Assembly: GCF_900188005.1 (NCBI RefSeq)
Contig: NZ_FZNR01000001.1
Coordinates: 558,001-622,000, forward strand
Length of the DNA stretch: 64,000 bases
Source of the DNA: Actinoplanes regularis
GTDB taxonomy: Bacteria > Actinomycetota > Actinomycetes > Mycobacteriales > Micromonosporaceae
Direction: 5' to 3'
Of the stretch, positions 48,101 to 56,300 are shown one piece after another (the stretch's first letter is position 1; each line of letters opens with the position of its first letter). The notes under the pieces are model-generated. The model worked only from the letters and a program-made list of their open reading frames with translations, made no database searches and was not told the DNA's origin. The position numbers and the translations under genes were made by a program.

Positions 48101-51100
48101 CGTGACGTACTTGCCGACCGCGTTGAGGGTGGAGTTCTTGACGACACTCGGCCCGTCGGTGCGCATGTCGTATGCGAACGTCGCACTCGCGGAGTCCACG
48201 CCCTTGGTCCGGCCCGGCTTCCACACGGCGGTCAGACGCCCCAACCCGTCATAGGTCACATCGGTGCGCTTACCGTTGGGATCGATGGTCGAGGTGGTCA
48301 ACCCCCACGCCGGGTCGACGACCACAGTGCTCTCGTGCAGCAGCGGATTCTTGACGAGCCGCGAGGTGACCGGACCGTCCGTTGCCGGTGTGTACGCCGT
48401 CGTGCTGGTCGCGCCCATCGCATCGGTGGACGAGGTGACTCGGCCGTGAACGTCGTAGCCCGTCTTACCGACGACGGAGAAAGTCGGCGCACCGCTGTTC
48501 CAGGTCACCATCGTCTGGCTCTGTGTGGCCAGGCCCTTGGTCGGAGCCGTTCCGTAGGTTTGACCGTCGAAGCTGGTCCGGACCTCGCCGACGACATCCT
48601 CTTCGGTCAAGGTGCCGCCGGTGTCCGCGCACTTGACCGCGTACGTCTGCACCTTGTGTGCCCGGCTCAGAAGCCAGGCGGTGGTGTTCCGCGGGGTATA
48701 GCTCGTCTTGGTGCACTGCTCGTCGCCGGCGACACCGTCCTCGCCCAGGTCGTCGACCTGAACCACCATGCCGTAGCCGTCGTAGGTGTTGACCGACTTG
48801 GTGACCCGCTCACCACGGCCGCCGTCGAGGGCGACATGGTTCGCGACCGTACCCACTCGTACGAATCGGGCGGTAACCGTGTCACCGTTGAGGGTACGGG
48901 TGGCAGTCGCCGACGACGCCCAAGGTGTATACAACTGGCGGGTGACTACCGCTCCGACCGACCCGTTCAGCATCTTGGTCTCACGGGTCATCCCGACGAA
49001 CCAGTCGTCGTCAGCGATGCCGTCGACGCTCACCTCCTTGACGCCACCATCGGCGTTGAGCCGGTCGCCGTTCATGCCCCGGAAATAGCGGGTCTCGGTG
49101 TAGGACTGCTTGTCTCCGGCGTCGCCGACGGTGACCCCGACCCGGCCGTAGCCGCGGTAGTCCGACCAGGTCTTGTACTTCTTCTGGATCAGGCCGTCGT
49201 CGTCGTTGTAATGCCAGGCCGCGCCGTCGTAGTAGTCGTACTTGTAGACCACTCGCGGGCTGCCCATCGGCGGCGCGCCACCGGTGTTGTCGTTCTCGTA
49301 GACCGTGGTCACGACGTACTTGTTGAACCAGTCCGTGACCGGATCCTTATAGCCCTCCGGAATCCAGCGCACCGGATAGCAGCGACGGGTGTTGGTCGCC
49401 GGGTTCGGCATCGTCTCGCCGGCCTTGCAGTCCTGCTCCGAGTACACGACACTGATCGACCCGCCGGCCTCGGTACGGATCCGGGAGATCCGCATCCAGT
49501 TCATTGCTGCCGCGAAGTCCCCGGTCGCGTCCACCCGGTTCGGCATCTGCACCGGCGTGAACTCCACATCCGGCACGGAGACATTGGTCCCGATCAGCCC
49601 CGTACGTGACAGCTTGGAGAGCCACAGGCCGGCGCGGGTGCCGTCACCCGGGTCCGGGAAGGTGTGGGTCAGCGTCCACTTCTCGACGCTCCGGTAGGCG
49701 GTGCCGTCACGTACCTGGGTGGTGACATTCGCCAGACGCTTGGTACTCCAGAACGTCGGCTGGAGTTGGTCCTTACATGAATCTCCGGTGCACGACTGGT
49801 CCCATGGAACGTCCGGCCAGTGGGTCGCGTCGTGGGCCCCACAGTCGTTCAGGCAGCGGTCCTCGACAGCGAAGTCGACCCGCATCGGTGCCAGTGTGTT
49901 GAGCGCCGAGTCGACACCACTGATTCGCCTCGTGCCGTAGTCGACGTGATCGAGCCACGCGGCCCGGTCGTACCCCGCCGCGTCGTCGGCCTTCATGTTC
50001 CGGCCGTACTTGTTGGATTCCTTCGTGTACCAGTACGACATGGAGTTACCGGACAGGTCGACGACGTAGTCGAGATTCCAGCGCCAGGCCTGCGTGCAAT
50101 CCGAGTCGGAGAACGCCGTCGCATGGCATGGCTCGCCCGGGTCGTTACCGAACACCGGCGCCGTCAACGTCGAATTCGTCAACGGTTTGCCGCTGCTCCA
50201 GCCCGGCAGACGATTGACGCCGAACCAGTACTGCACACCCTCGGTGGTGGTGACGACCCAGTACTCGCCGTCGTTGTCGCCGTTGCTCGCGCCGGTCTTG
50301 CGCTCGATCCGCGTGCCGTCATCACCGCGCAGGTGCCAACGCTTCTCGGTCGAGTTGTAGATCAGCTCGCCGGCATGACCTGACAGCGACAGCACCGCGT
50401 TGTCGGTCTCCCAGCACAGGTCACCGGTCTTCTCGGCATTGTTGGCATCGCCGTCCATGTCGAGGGCACAGGTCTGATAGCGACGTTCGAGGAAGCCGCC
50501 GAAGGTCGCACTGAAGCCCTCGCCGATCCAGGAGGGCTGATTGTTCGAAGCCGCGTGCCGGCCATCGACCGACTGCGATGAATATCCGAGCTCGAGATGC
50601 GGTGCCGGCCCGCCGAGCGACGGCGGAGCCTGCATCGAATACGACCAGGTGAAGGCGCCCGTGCTGCCACCGGCAGACCAGCTGGACGATGCGTTCAGAG
50701 ATGTAGCCGAGTAGTCTCCTGCCGGCCCCGAAGGGGCCGCAGTGGCTGCCATCAATGTCGACACACCCGAGACAGGGACCTCCGCCGAGACCGTCTGGGC
50801 CGCCACATCGTTCTCCGACTTCAGCGGAGCAGCCGCGCACTCCTTCTTTTCCGGAGAGTTCAACGCACACGTCGGCAGCGTCACCAGCCGAAGCCGGCTC
50901 GACCAGTCCGCGCCGTAGGCGTTGGCGAAGGACTTGTAGTCGACGATCACCTTCGCCTTGCCCGCAACCGCGACCCCGTCTGCCCGGTCCAGGCGCATGA
51001 GCACGCCGTGGACGCCGGCACGGTCAGTGGTCGTACGGTCGAGAACCTCCGCGCGCACCCGCGACGCCGCGCCCTTCGCCGGACGCGCCACCCGGATCGG

Positions 51101-51433
51101 GAGGACACCCGAGGCCACGACGGGTTTCCCCGCCGCTGGCACATCGATCACCTCACCGGCGGCCTTCGGCCAGCTCGGGGCAGGACGTGCCGACGCCTGC
51201 CGCCACTGCTTGGCAAGCGGTTCCGATGCGATCTTCGCGGCCCGCACCGCCACCGTCGGGACCGGCTTCGCCGATGACGGCGTGTATGGCTTCGGCTTCG
51301 CCGCCCACGCATCAGGCGCTTGCGCGAATCCGCCTAGCAGGGTGACGGCAAGGCTCGCCGCCAGGACCGAGGTACGTCGTTTGAAATGGGATCTCCTTAC
51401 CGAAGGTGATCCAGCGGGCGCGGAGGAAAACAC
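45140..51433 (-). CDS. RHS/YD-repeat polymorphic toxin, PD-(D/E)xK-like nuclease tip
   Basis: 2097 residues from the GTG at 51433, chosen because GGAG lies 7 bases upstream and the paralogue starts at the same place. A Sec signal (SVLAASLAVTLLGGFAQAPDAWA) is followed by a SpvB/TcB-like N-terminal region and many YD repeats (TYDALGR-type: YQYDTLGRKRAVYDDK). The RHS core HLGAREYDASLGRFISVDPV ends near residue 1800 with DPTGL. Beyond it, in less GC-rich DNA, is a toxin tip of about 270 residues with GYADVMAYDPDTETFYIWEV and VKHVGG: D1922, E1937 and K1939 fit a PD-(D/E)xK nuclease core. The rest matches its paralogue at 53363-60100. Predicted target is nucleic acid in rival cells. Confidence 0.88.
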   Translation of the reverse strand: MFSSAPAGSPSVRRSHFKRRTSVLAASLAVTLLGGFAQAPDAWAAKPKPYTPSSAKPVPTVAVRAAKIASEPLAKQWRQASARPAPSWPKAAGEVIDVPAAGKPVVASGVLPIRVARPAKGAASRVRAEVLDRTTTDRAGVHGVLMRLDRADGVAVAGKAKVIVDYKSFANAYGADWSSRLRLVTLPTCALNSPEKKECAAAPLKSENDVAAQTVSAEVPVSGVSTLMAATAAPSGPAGDYSATSLNASSSWSAGGSTGAFTWSYSMQAPPSLGGPAPHLELGYSSQSVDGRHAASNNQPSWIGEGFSATFGGFLERRYQTCALDMDGDANNAEKTGDLCWETDNAVLSLSGHAGELIYNSTEKRWHLRGDDGTRIERKTGASNGDNDGEYWVVTTTEGVQYWFGVNRLPGWSSGKPLTNSTLTAPVFGNDPGEPCHATAFSDSDCTQAWRWNLDYVVDLSGNSMSYWYTKESNKYGRNMKADDAAGYDRAAWLDHVDYGTRRISGVDSALNTLAPMRVDFAVEDRCLNDCGAHDATHWPDVPWDQSCTGDSCKDQLQPTFWSTKRLANVTTQVRDGTAYRSVEKWTLTHTFPDPGDGTRAGLWLSKLSRTGLIGTNVSVPDVEFTPVQMPNRVDATGDFAAAMNWMRISRIRTEAGGSISVVYSEQDCKAGETMPNPATNTRRCYPVRWIPEGYKDPVTDWFNKYVVTTVYENDNTGGAPPMGSPRVVYKYDYYDGAAWHYNDDDGLIQKKYKTWSDYRGYGRVGVTVGDAGDKQSYTETRYFRGMNGDRLNADGGVKEVSVDGIADDDWFVGMTRETKMLNGSVGAVVTRQLYTPWASSATATRTLNGDTVTARFVRVGTVANHVALDGGRGERVTKSVNTYDGYGMVVQVDDLGEDGVAGDEQCTKTSYTPRNTTAWLLSRAHKVQTYAVKCADTGGTLTEEDVVGEVRTSFDGQTYGTAPTKGLATQSQTMVTWNSGAPTFSVVGKTGYDVHGRVTSSTDAMGATSTTAYTPATDGPVTSRLVKNPLLHESTVVVDPAWGLTTSTIDPNGKRTDVTYDGLGRLTAVWKPGRTKGVDSASATFAYDMRTDGPSVVKNSTLNAVGKYVTSFQLYDGLLRPRQVQAPSPSGGRIISESFYDSVGRKALQFDSYHADGEASGTLLATTDRAFVPRQTRMIYDGVGRVVASVFQPYGVERWRTTTAYGGDRTDVTPPAGGTATSTVVDARGRAIELRQYRGAAPTPAVAGTWDAATYEFDRRGNETKAVDTLGDEWTYRYDVRGRKVEVRDPDKGANTFTYDNAGNVLTSTDARGKTVAYQYDTLGRKRAVYDDKVGGTMRAQWIYDTIAKGHLSQSTRFVGSAAYQAKILDYNDRYQPGNTQVIIPDTETGLAGTYNYNATYNSDGSLKSTSLPGTNLDLPAETLSIGYNDFGEATTLDSLYGSQNLRYVVGTDYNAIGELDQIKLYTGSSEGGRVYFKYTREAETGRVTGIRTDRDSVAPYMLGDTSYTYDDAGNITEVADAAPDPVDDTQCYTYDNLRRLTQAWTPAGGDCKAEPSAGALGGPAPYWYSWQFDKIGNRTEQVEHAAAGDSVTRYQYPVPGAASVRPHAVTGTTGAQAGDYTYDATGNMLTRPTRSSGTQTMTWDPEGHLDTATDVAGKTSYVYDADGNRLIRRDPAGSTLYLAGQEIRYTKTNATTTGTRYYTFGGAVVGSRVSAKLTWLSPDHQGTASIAIDSTTQQATVRRQTPYGTPRGAQVAWPNDRGLVGGVEDNTGLLHLGAREYDASLGRFISVDPVQDLADPQQWNAYSYAGNTPISQSDPTGLRGDDAYYGPSGAATKENEADPVAAGVNNDEAKREADAENKRKKISAEELNDYSTRHRAAQKQLRDFIQFAHPTWYVRTEWHIPGATKYSNKNQPGYADVMAYDPDTETFYIWEVKHVGGNPVPAPGTGEYKAPSELEHYIEQFRANTRHEVKIEPGERLPYRLSQPDPVTKGKTLWTSSSENEGRPPNYQGVVIYWTTNRKKEDSTFNEPYATMGQMREESWRRQNELTQQPSAAAPSAPSNSFDNPPNPLDWLLPVSVSPGFRMPLRPVLIR
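49091..49333 (-). repeat. 243-bp tract identical to 57779-58021
   Basis: Every base from 49091 to 49333 equals 57779-58021, while flanking parts of the two RHS genes differ at many sites. This suggests gene conversion or a very recent exchange between the paralogues. Confidence 0.9.
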
Positions 51434-52237
51434 GTGAGACTCCAGATTCGGGGGGAGTGACGGGCGCTCGCTGAAGGCCGGCATTCTGGCCAACCCTCGG
51501 CGGTTGCTCACCCGATGGATCAGGAGGCGATGACGGCGAGGGGCCGAATGGCAGGTCGACGCCAGGTCGCAGAAGGGCGAGTTAGCGGGAATAAGCCAGG
51601 GAGGTCATCAAGACGAGTTCGCACTCAGCGATGCCACCGAACTCGCGGTGGCCGTGCGGCGGCGAAACGACACGACAGCAGCACTCATCAACGCTCCCCC
51701 GTAGAGCGAAAACTCCTGAACGATCGATGACCTTACGGATCCAAGATCACCACTGGGAAGCCCTCGTCAAGGCCGCCCGCCGCCGAGCCGTGACGCGCTG
51801 TAGCAGCTGGTCACGGGCATGCGCCTATCCGAAGAGGCTTCACAGCACGCCAAGACAGGCGTCGAACCATCGAGCGCATTGTTACAGCCAGCAACTTCAA
51901 CACTCGAAAGTGATATACATCACAACACGATGCGCCGGGTGGGCCTAACTCGCCGCCATCCCCCGCCGCCCGATCCATCCGTAACAACGACCGGCCGAGG
52001 GCTGGGCTTCGACCCACTCCTCGGCTCATGCCCCTGTTGACCACACCTGCGCTGATCAGAAGAAGTGCACCCCGTGGATCACGGGGTGCACTTCTCTTGT
52101 CCCTGCCGACATCCCTCTGACAGGTGAAGAGGTGACACCCAGCCATCGGCCAGGTGTCACCTCGCGGAATCTGGGCTATGCGGCCGAATAGTGCACGGCC
52201 TGATGGATCATCAATCTCATTCCTGCATCCTGTTCCC
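51434..52237. other. Upstream region of the first RHS gene
   Basis: About 800 bases without a convincing gene. 51671-51711 matches 60392-60432 at 38 of 41 bases, including the dyad-like CGCTCCCCCGTAGAGCG, 240-290 bases before each RHS start; it may be promoter or operator sequence. ACGCGCTGTAGC (about 51795) also has a counterpart near 60510. A terminator lies at 52061-52095. Confidence 0.55.
52061..52095. terminator. Hairpin, island module copy 2
   Basis: AGAAGTGCACCCCGTG (52061-52076) and CACGGGGTGCACTTCT (52080-52095) form a perfect 16-bp stem with a GAT loop. It separates the immunity gene at 52238-52576 from the first RHS transcript. Confidence 0.85.
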
Positions 52238-52576
52238 TCAGCCCCCGGAGGCTGCACCTCGCGCCTGGAAGTCTTCCAGTAGATCGACCAGAAGTTCCGT
52301 GACCTCGGGCCCCGATCCGATCGGGATCTGGTCGATCCCGAGTTCGCCCTCCAGGAGCGAAGGGAATTCCAAGGAGCCCACGATGTATGACCAATGGAGC
52401 GATGACCTGCGGCCGAGGATCCGATCCGCGACATAATCCTGGAATCCGGCCAACGGCGCTCCGTCGAGTGCAGTGTTGAAGCCCTCCACGAAGGCAACCG
52501 CCGTGGCGAATCGATCGTCCAAGAGATACATTCGGCGCCGTTTCCGGAGATGAAAGCACAACTCGGTCAGGGTCAT
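52238..52576 (-). CDS. Putative immunity protein to the orphan toxin tip
   Basis: 112 residues, ATG at 52576, six bases after the stop of the orphan toxin fragment at 52583-52831, so the two form a toxin-immunity pair by position. N-terminus MTLTELCFHLRKRRRMYLLD, then an acidic C-terminal half (TELLVDLLEDFQARG). No signal peptide. I do not recognise the family. Confidence 0.6.
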   Translation of the reverse strand: MTLTELCFHLRKRRRMYLLDDRFATAVAFVEGFNTALDGAPLAGFQDYVADRILGRRSSLHWSYIVGSLEFPSLLEGELGIDQIPIGSGPEVTELLVDLLEDFQARGAASGG

Positions 52577-52582
52577 GGCAGA

Positions 52583-52831
52583 TCACTTGACCGGCGTGAA
52601 CTTCAGCCATTCACTGTATGTCCGCTGTGAGCGGTACGCATCCATTGACATGCCCTCTTTTCCGGTAAAACCGCCATACCCCCCCATACCGTCCTTGACC
52701 ACCGCGCAGTGCTCGTCCCATGCTCCTTGCTGATCCTCGGCGGTGACGATCGGGCCGCCTTCGACGGTGAGCTGATACAGGTCATCGTTGTGGACCCAAA
52801 CGGCAAGGGGCCTGATCTGCGTCTCCGCAGT
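52583..52831 (-). pseudogene. Orphan Hint/toxin C-terminal fragment
   Basis: An open frame of 82 residues bounded upstream by a TGA at 52832-52834, with no start codon or ribosome binding site I can support. It reads AVWVHNDDLYQLTVEGGPIV-TAEDQ, nearly the same as part of the Hint domain of the RHS protein at 53363-60100 (near its residue 2038), then a different tip of about 48 residues (DEHCAVVKDGMGGYGGFTGK to YSEWLKFTPVK). It looks like a former C-terminus displaced by the present one. It probably cannot be made alone. Confidence 0.75.
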
Positions 52832-52874
52832 TCAGACCCCTTGATCATCTTGTGTTTCCGAGGGAGGCTACCCC

Positions 52875-53303
52875 TCAACCTTCCATTCCGTAGGCTAGCG
52901 CCCTGTTGACCCGGCGCAGCCATTCTTCTGCCGACTGCCGGACCGACTCGTCTTCGTCAGTCGACAGAAGAGTGAGGCACTCACGCATTGCTTGCGCTTT
53001 AGCCGCATCCATGCTCGCCTCAAACAAGACTTGGCCCGTAGCCCCTCCGAGATGATCTGCTTGTACGGGTGTGGCCAACCCCCACACAACCAGAAACACT
53101 CTCCACGCAGCAGTACCACCGCGAGCAAGCAGCGCCTCGGCAGTTTGCGCGATTACCCCGGTGTCCCGCCTGTCCAGCAGAAGTTCCTGAAGCACGGCGT
53201 CAACATCCGCGCGACCCACGTAGGAGCTCAGCTCTTCGCCAGCGCGTGCACGATCGGACCACAGCGCCGACCGTGCCAGCGAGCGAAGTTCATCCACATT
53301 CAT
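52875..53303 (-). CDS. Putative immunity protein for the Hint-tipped RHS toxin
   Basis: 142 residues, ATG at 53303, 59 bases after the RHS stop. The sequence is all helical with repeat-like pairs (ARSALWSDRARAGEELSSYV, ECLTLLSTDEDESVRQSAEE) reminiscent of HEAT-type immunity proteins. No signal peptide. Its place directly downstream of the toxin tip makes it the likely cognate immunity gene. Confidence 0.65.
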   Translation of the reverse strand: MNVDELRSLARSALWSDRARAGEELSSYVGRADVDAVLQELLLDRRDTGVIAQTAEALLARGGTAAWRVFLVVWGLATPVQADHLGGATGQVLFEASMDAAKAQAMRECLTLLSTDEDESVRQSAEEWLRRVNRALAYGMEG

Positions 53304-53362
53304 CCAAATCAGCCATCTGCTCGGAAATAAATAGGTTAGGCGCCGCCGCTAGCCGCATTTTG

Positions 53363-56300
53363 CTAGCACCCGAATGGAGGCTCCCCTTCGGGCCCAACAC
53401 CAGGAAAAGCCTCTCCTGTTTCCTTCGGGAATTTGCCGCCCGTCTTCTTATTTTCGTTATATGTCCACGGCTGCATGTGCGGCGTTTCGACTCCTCTATG
53501 CGTGTTGCCGGTAAGGTCAACACGACGCAAGATCATCCCATCTTCGTCATAAACAGCGTAGTTCGTGATAGCACCCTGATCGTTCGTCCGGTAGTAAATT
53601 CCACCCTTCGGCCCGGGCGCGTCTCGCGCACCTCCGATCGGAAAGTCACCGCCGGTCCAAGGATGGGCATTACCCCAAGGTCCACGGCCTTCGCCTTCGT
53701 TATGTACGAGAACCGGGGTATTGCCGGCGATCACATAGTACGTGTGAATGTCAGCAATGGTGAGGTTGTAGGCCTTGGCGTATCGGTGCGCCGCGAGGTC
53801 GAGTTCACCGACCCGGGCAACGCCGGTCGGCGTGCGGACCAGGTCACCTCGGTCGAGATCCTGAACCTCTTCCCACTTCTGGTCGGTCTCGTTCCAGAAC
53901 GGGTGATCCTCGGTGGTAACGATCGGAGCGCCGCCGACGGTGAGCTGATATAGGTCATCGTTGTGGACCCAAACAGCCTCGATTCTGCGCGGGCCTTGCT
54001 TACCAGATTCTGGGTCGGTGGCGAGAACCTCGTCACCGACCTCAAGGTTCGCGAACTCCTTGATGCTGCCATCGGCCATGAGCACCTTAGTATCGGCGCT
54101 GAAGCTCTTGCACTTACTCGTCAGGCTGTTCTTGCCGGGGGTCTCGTCGACTTCGCTGAATTTCGACTTGGCGCGCCAATCAGCTCTTGCCTTGAGTCCA
54201 GCCGCTTTGAACTCTTCGGTCATTCCAACGCCGCCGCCGCCGAATTCGCGCCAAGGGCAGCCATAGTCGATGCACCCTTGGATCGTCCGGTCGGTCTCGG
54301 CCTTCCAGGTGTATCCGTCGCCGCACTCGGTGTATTTCCAGGCGCAGGCGTAGAAGATCAGATCGAAGGTTTCGCTGTCACACCGCTTGTAACAAGGCGT
54401 CCCGATGTAATCGAGCTTGGCCCGATCGACCCCAGCGGCGAGAGCATCGATGTCGGGACCGCCTGCGCGGATCTCGACGCCGTTGATCTCCTTACGGCCG
54501 CTGGAGTAGGTGGTGACGGTGGTGCCGTTGTTCAGCCTCCGGTGAGACGTCGCGGTTACGCCACTCGTCGTGCTGGTGTTGACGGTCTTACGGCTCACCG
54601 GGTTGTAGCGCTCGCCGTTGCCTGAGCCGTTTCCCGTGTCGACGAGCAGGCCGCTGGGGTCGCTCAGGGTGATCGGGCTGTTGTTGGCGTAGGCGTAGCC
54701 GTTCCACTGCTGCGGATCGGTCAGGTCCTGGACCGGGTCCGGGGAGACGAAGCGTCCGGTGGACGGGTCGTATTCGCGGGCGCCGAGGTGGATCAGGCCG
54801 GTGTTGTCGATGACGCCACCGATGAAGCCGCGGTTGTTGGGCCAGGCGCCGGCGGCGGTGCCCCGTGGGGTTCCGTAAGGGTTCTGCCGGCGGGTCGTCG
54901 CGCCCTGGTCGGAGGCGGAGACGGCGACGCCGGCTGTTCCCTGGTTGTCCGGAGACAGCCAGGTCAGACCGGTGTTGGTCCGGGACCCGACGGTTCCACC
55001 CAGGTAGCTGTAGTAGCGGGTGCAGGAGACGGCCGCGGAGCTGTTGGTGTAGCGGATCTCCTGGCCCGGCAGGTACAGCGTGCGACCGGTCGGGTCCCGC
55101 TGGACCAGCCGGTTGCCGTCGGCGTCGTAGATGTAGGTGGTCGTGCCGGTGCTGTCGGCGGCCGTGTTCAGGTGGCCTTCCGGGTCCCAGGTCAGGGTCT
55201 GGGTGCCGGAGGTGGCGGTGGGCCGGGTCAACATGTTGCCGGAGCCGTCGTACGTGTAGCTGCCGGTGTGTGCCCCGGTGGTGCCGGTGACCGCGTGCGG
55301 GCGAGCGGTGGTGCTGCCCGCGGCCGGGTAGGCATAGCTGGTGGTGGCGTCACCCGAGGCGGAGTGCACGACCTCCTTCGTACGGTTACCCGTGGCGTCG
55401 AATTCCCAGCTTTGCCAGTACGGCGCGGGACCGCCCAGGAGAGACACGGAAGGTGCCGCGGCGCAGTCGCCGTTCTCGGGCGTCCAGGCCTGGGTCAGCC
55501 GGAGCAGGTTGTCGTACGTGAAGCACTGGGTGTCGTCGGTCGCCTCGGGCGCTGTGTCGGCCGCCTTGATGATGTTGCCGGCGTCGTCGTACTGGTAGGT
55601 GGTGTCGGTCAGGACGTACGGTGCGACGGTGTCCCGGTCGGTGCGGATTCCGGTGAGCCGTCCGGTGTCCGGCTCCCGGGTGTACTTGGTGTAGACCCGG
55701 CCGCCCTCACCGGTGCCGGTGCGGTACTTGACCTGGTCGAGCTCGCCGAGCGCGTTGTAGTCGGTGCCGACCACGTACGGCTGGTTGGTTCCGGCATAGA
55801 GGCTGTCCAGCGTGATCGGCTGCCCGAGGCTGTTGTAGCCGTAGGTCAGCGTCTCCGCTTGGAGGTTGCTGTTGGTGCCCGGCACGCTGATCGACTTCGT
55901 CGAGCCGTCCGGGTTGTAGGTGGCGTTGTAGTTGTAGGTGCCGCCCAGCCCGGTTTCACTGTCCGGGATGATGACCTGGGTGTTGCCGGGCAGGTAGTCG
56001 TCGGTGTAGTCGAGGACCTTGGTCTGGTAGGCGGCCGAGCCGACGAACCGGGTCGACTGCGAGAGCTTGCCCACCGCGACCGTGTCGTAGATCCACTGGG
56101 CGCGCATCGTGCCACCGACCTTGTCGTCGTATGTGGCGCGCTTACGACCGAGCGAGTCGTACAGGTAGGCGATCGTCTTGCCGCGGGCATCCTTCGAGGT
56201 CAGGACATTGCCGGCGTTGTCGTAGGTGTAGGTCGTGACGCCGTGGTCCGGGTCGTCGGTCTCGAGCGCCCGGCCCCGGGCGTCGTACCGGTACGTCCAG

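Noticed and set aside
52603..52923. 106-codon minus-strand frame as a gene
   Set aside because: It is out of frame with the Hint-like fragment, which reads correctly in the neighbouring frame.
53980..54115. An intein inside the second RHS protein
   Set aside because: The Hint domain lies between the RHS core and a terminal toxin with no C-extein host domain resuming; a pre-toxin autoprocessing role fits better.
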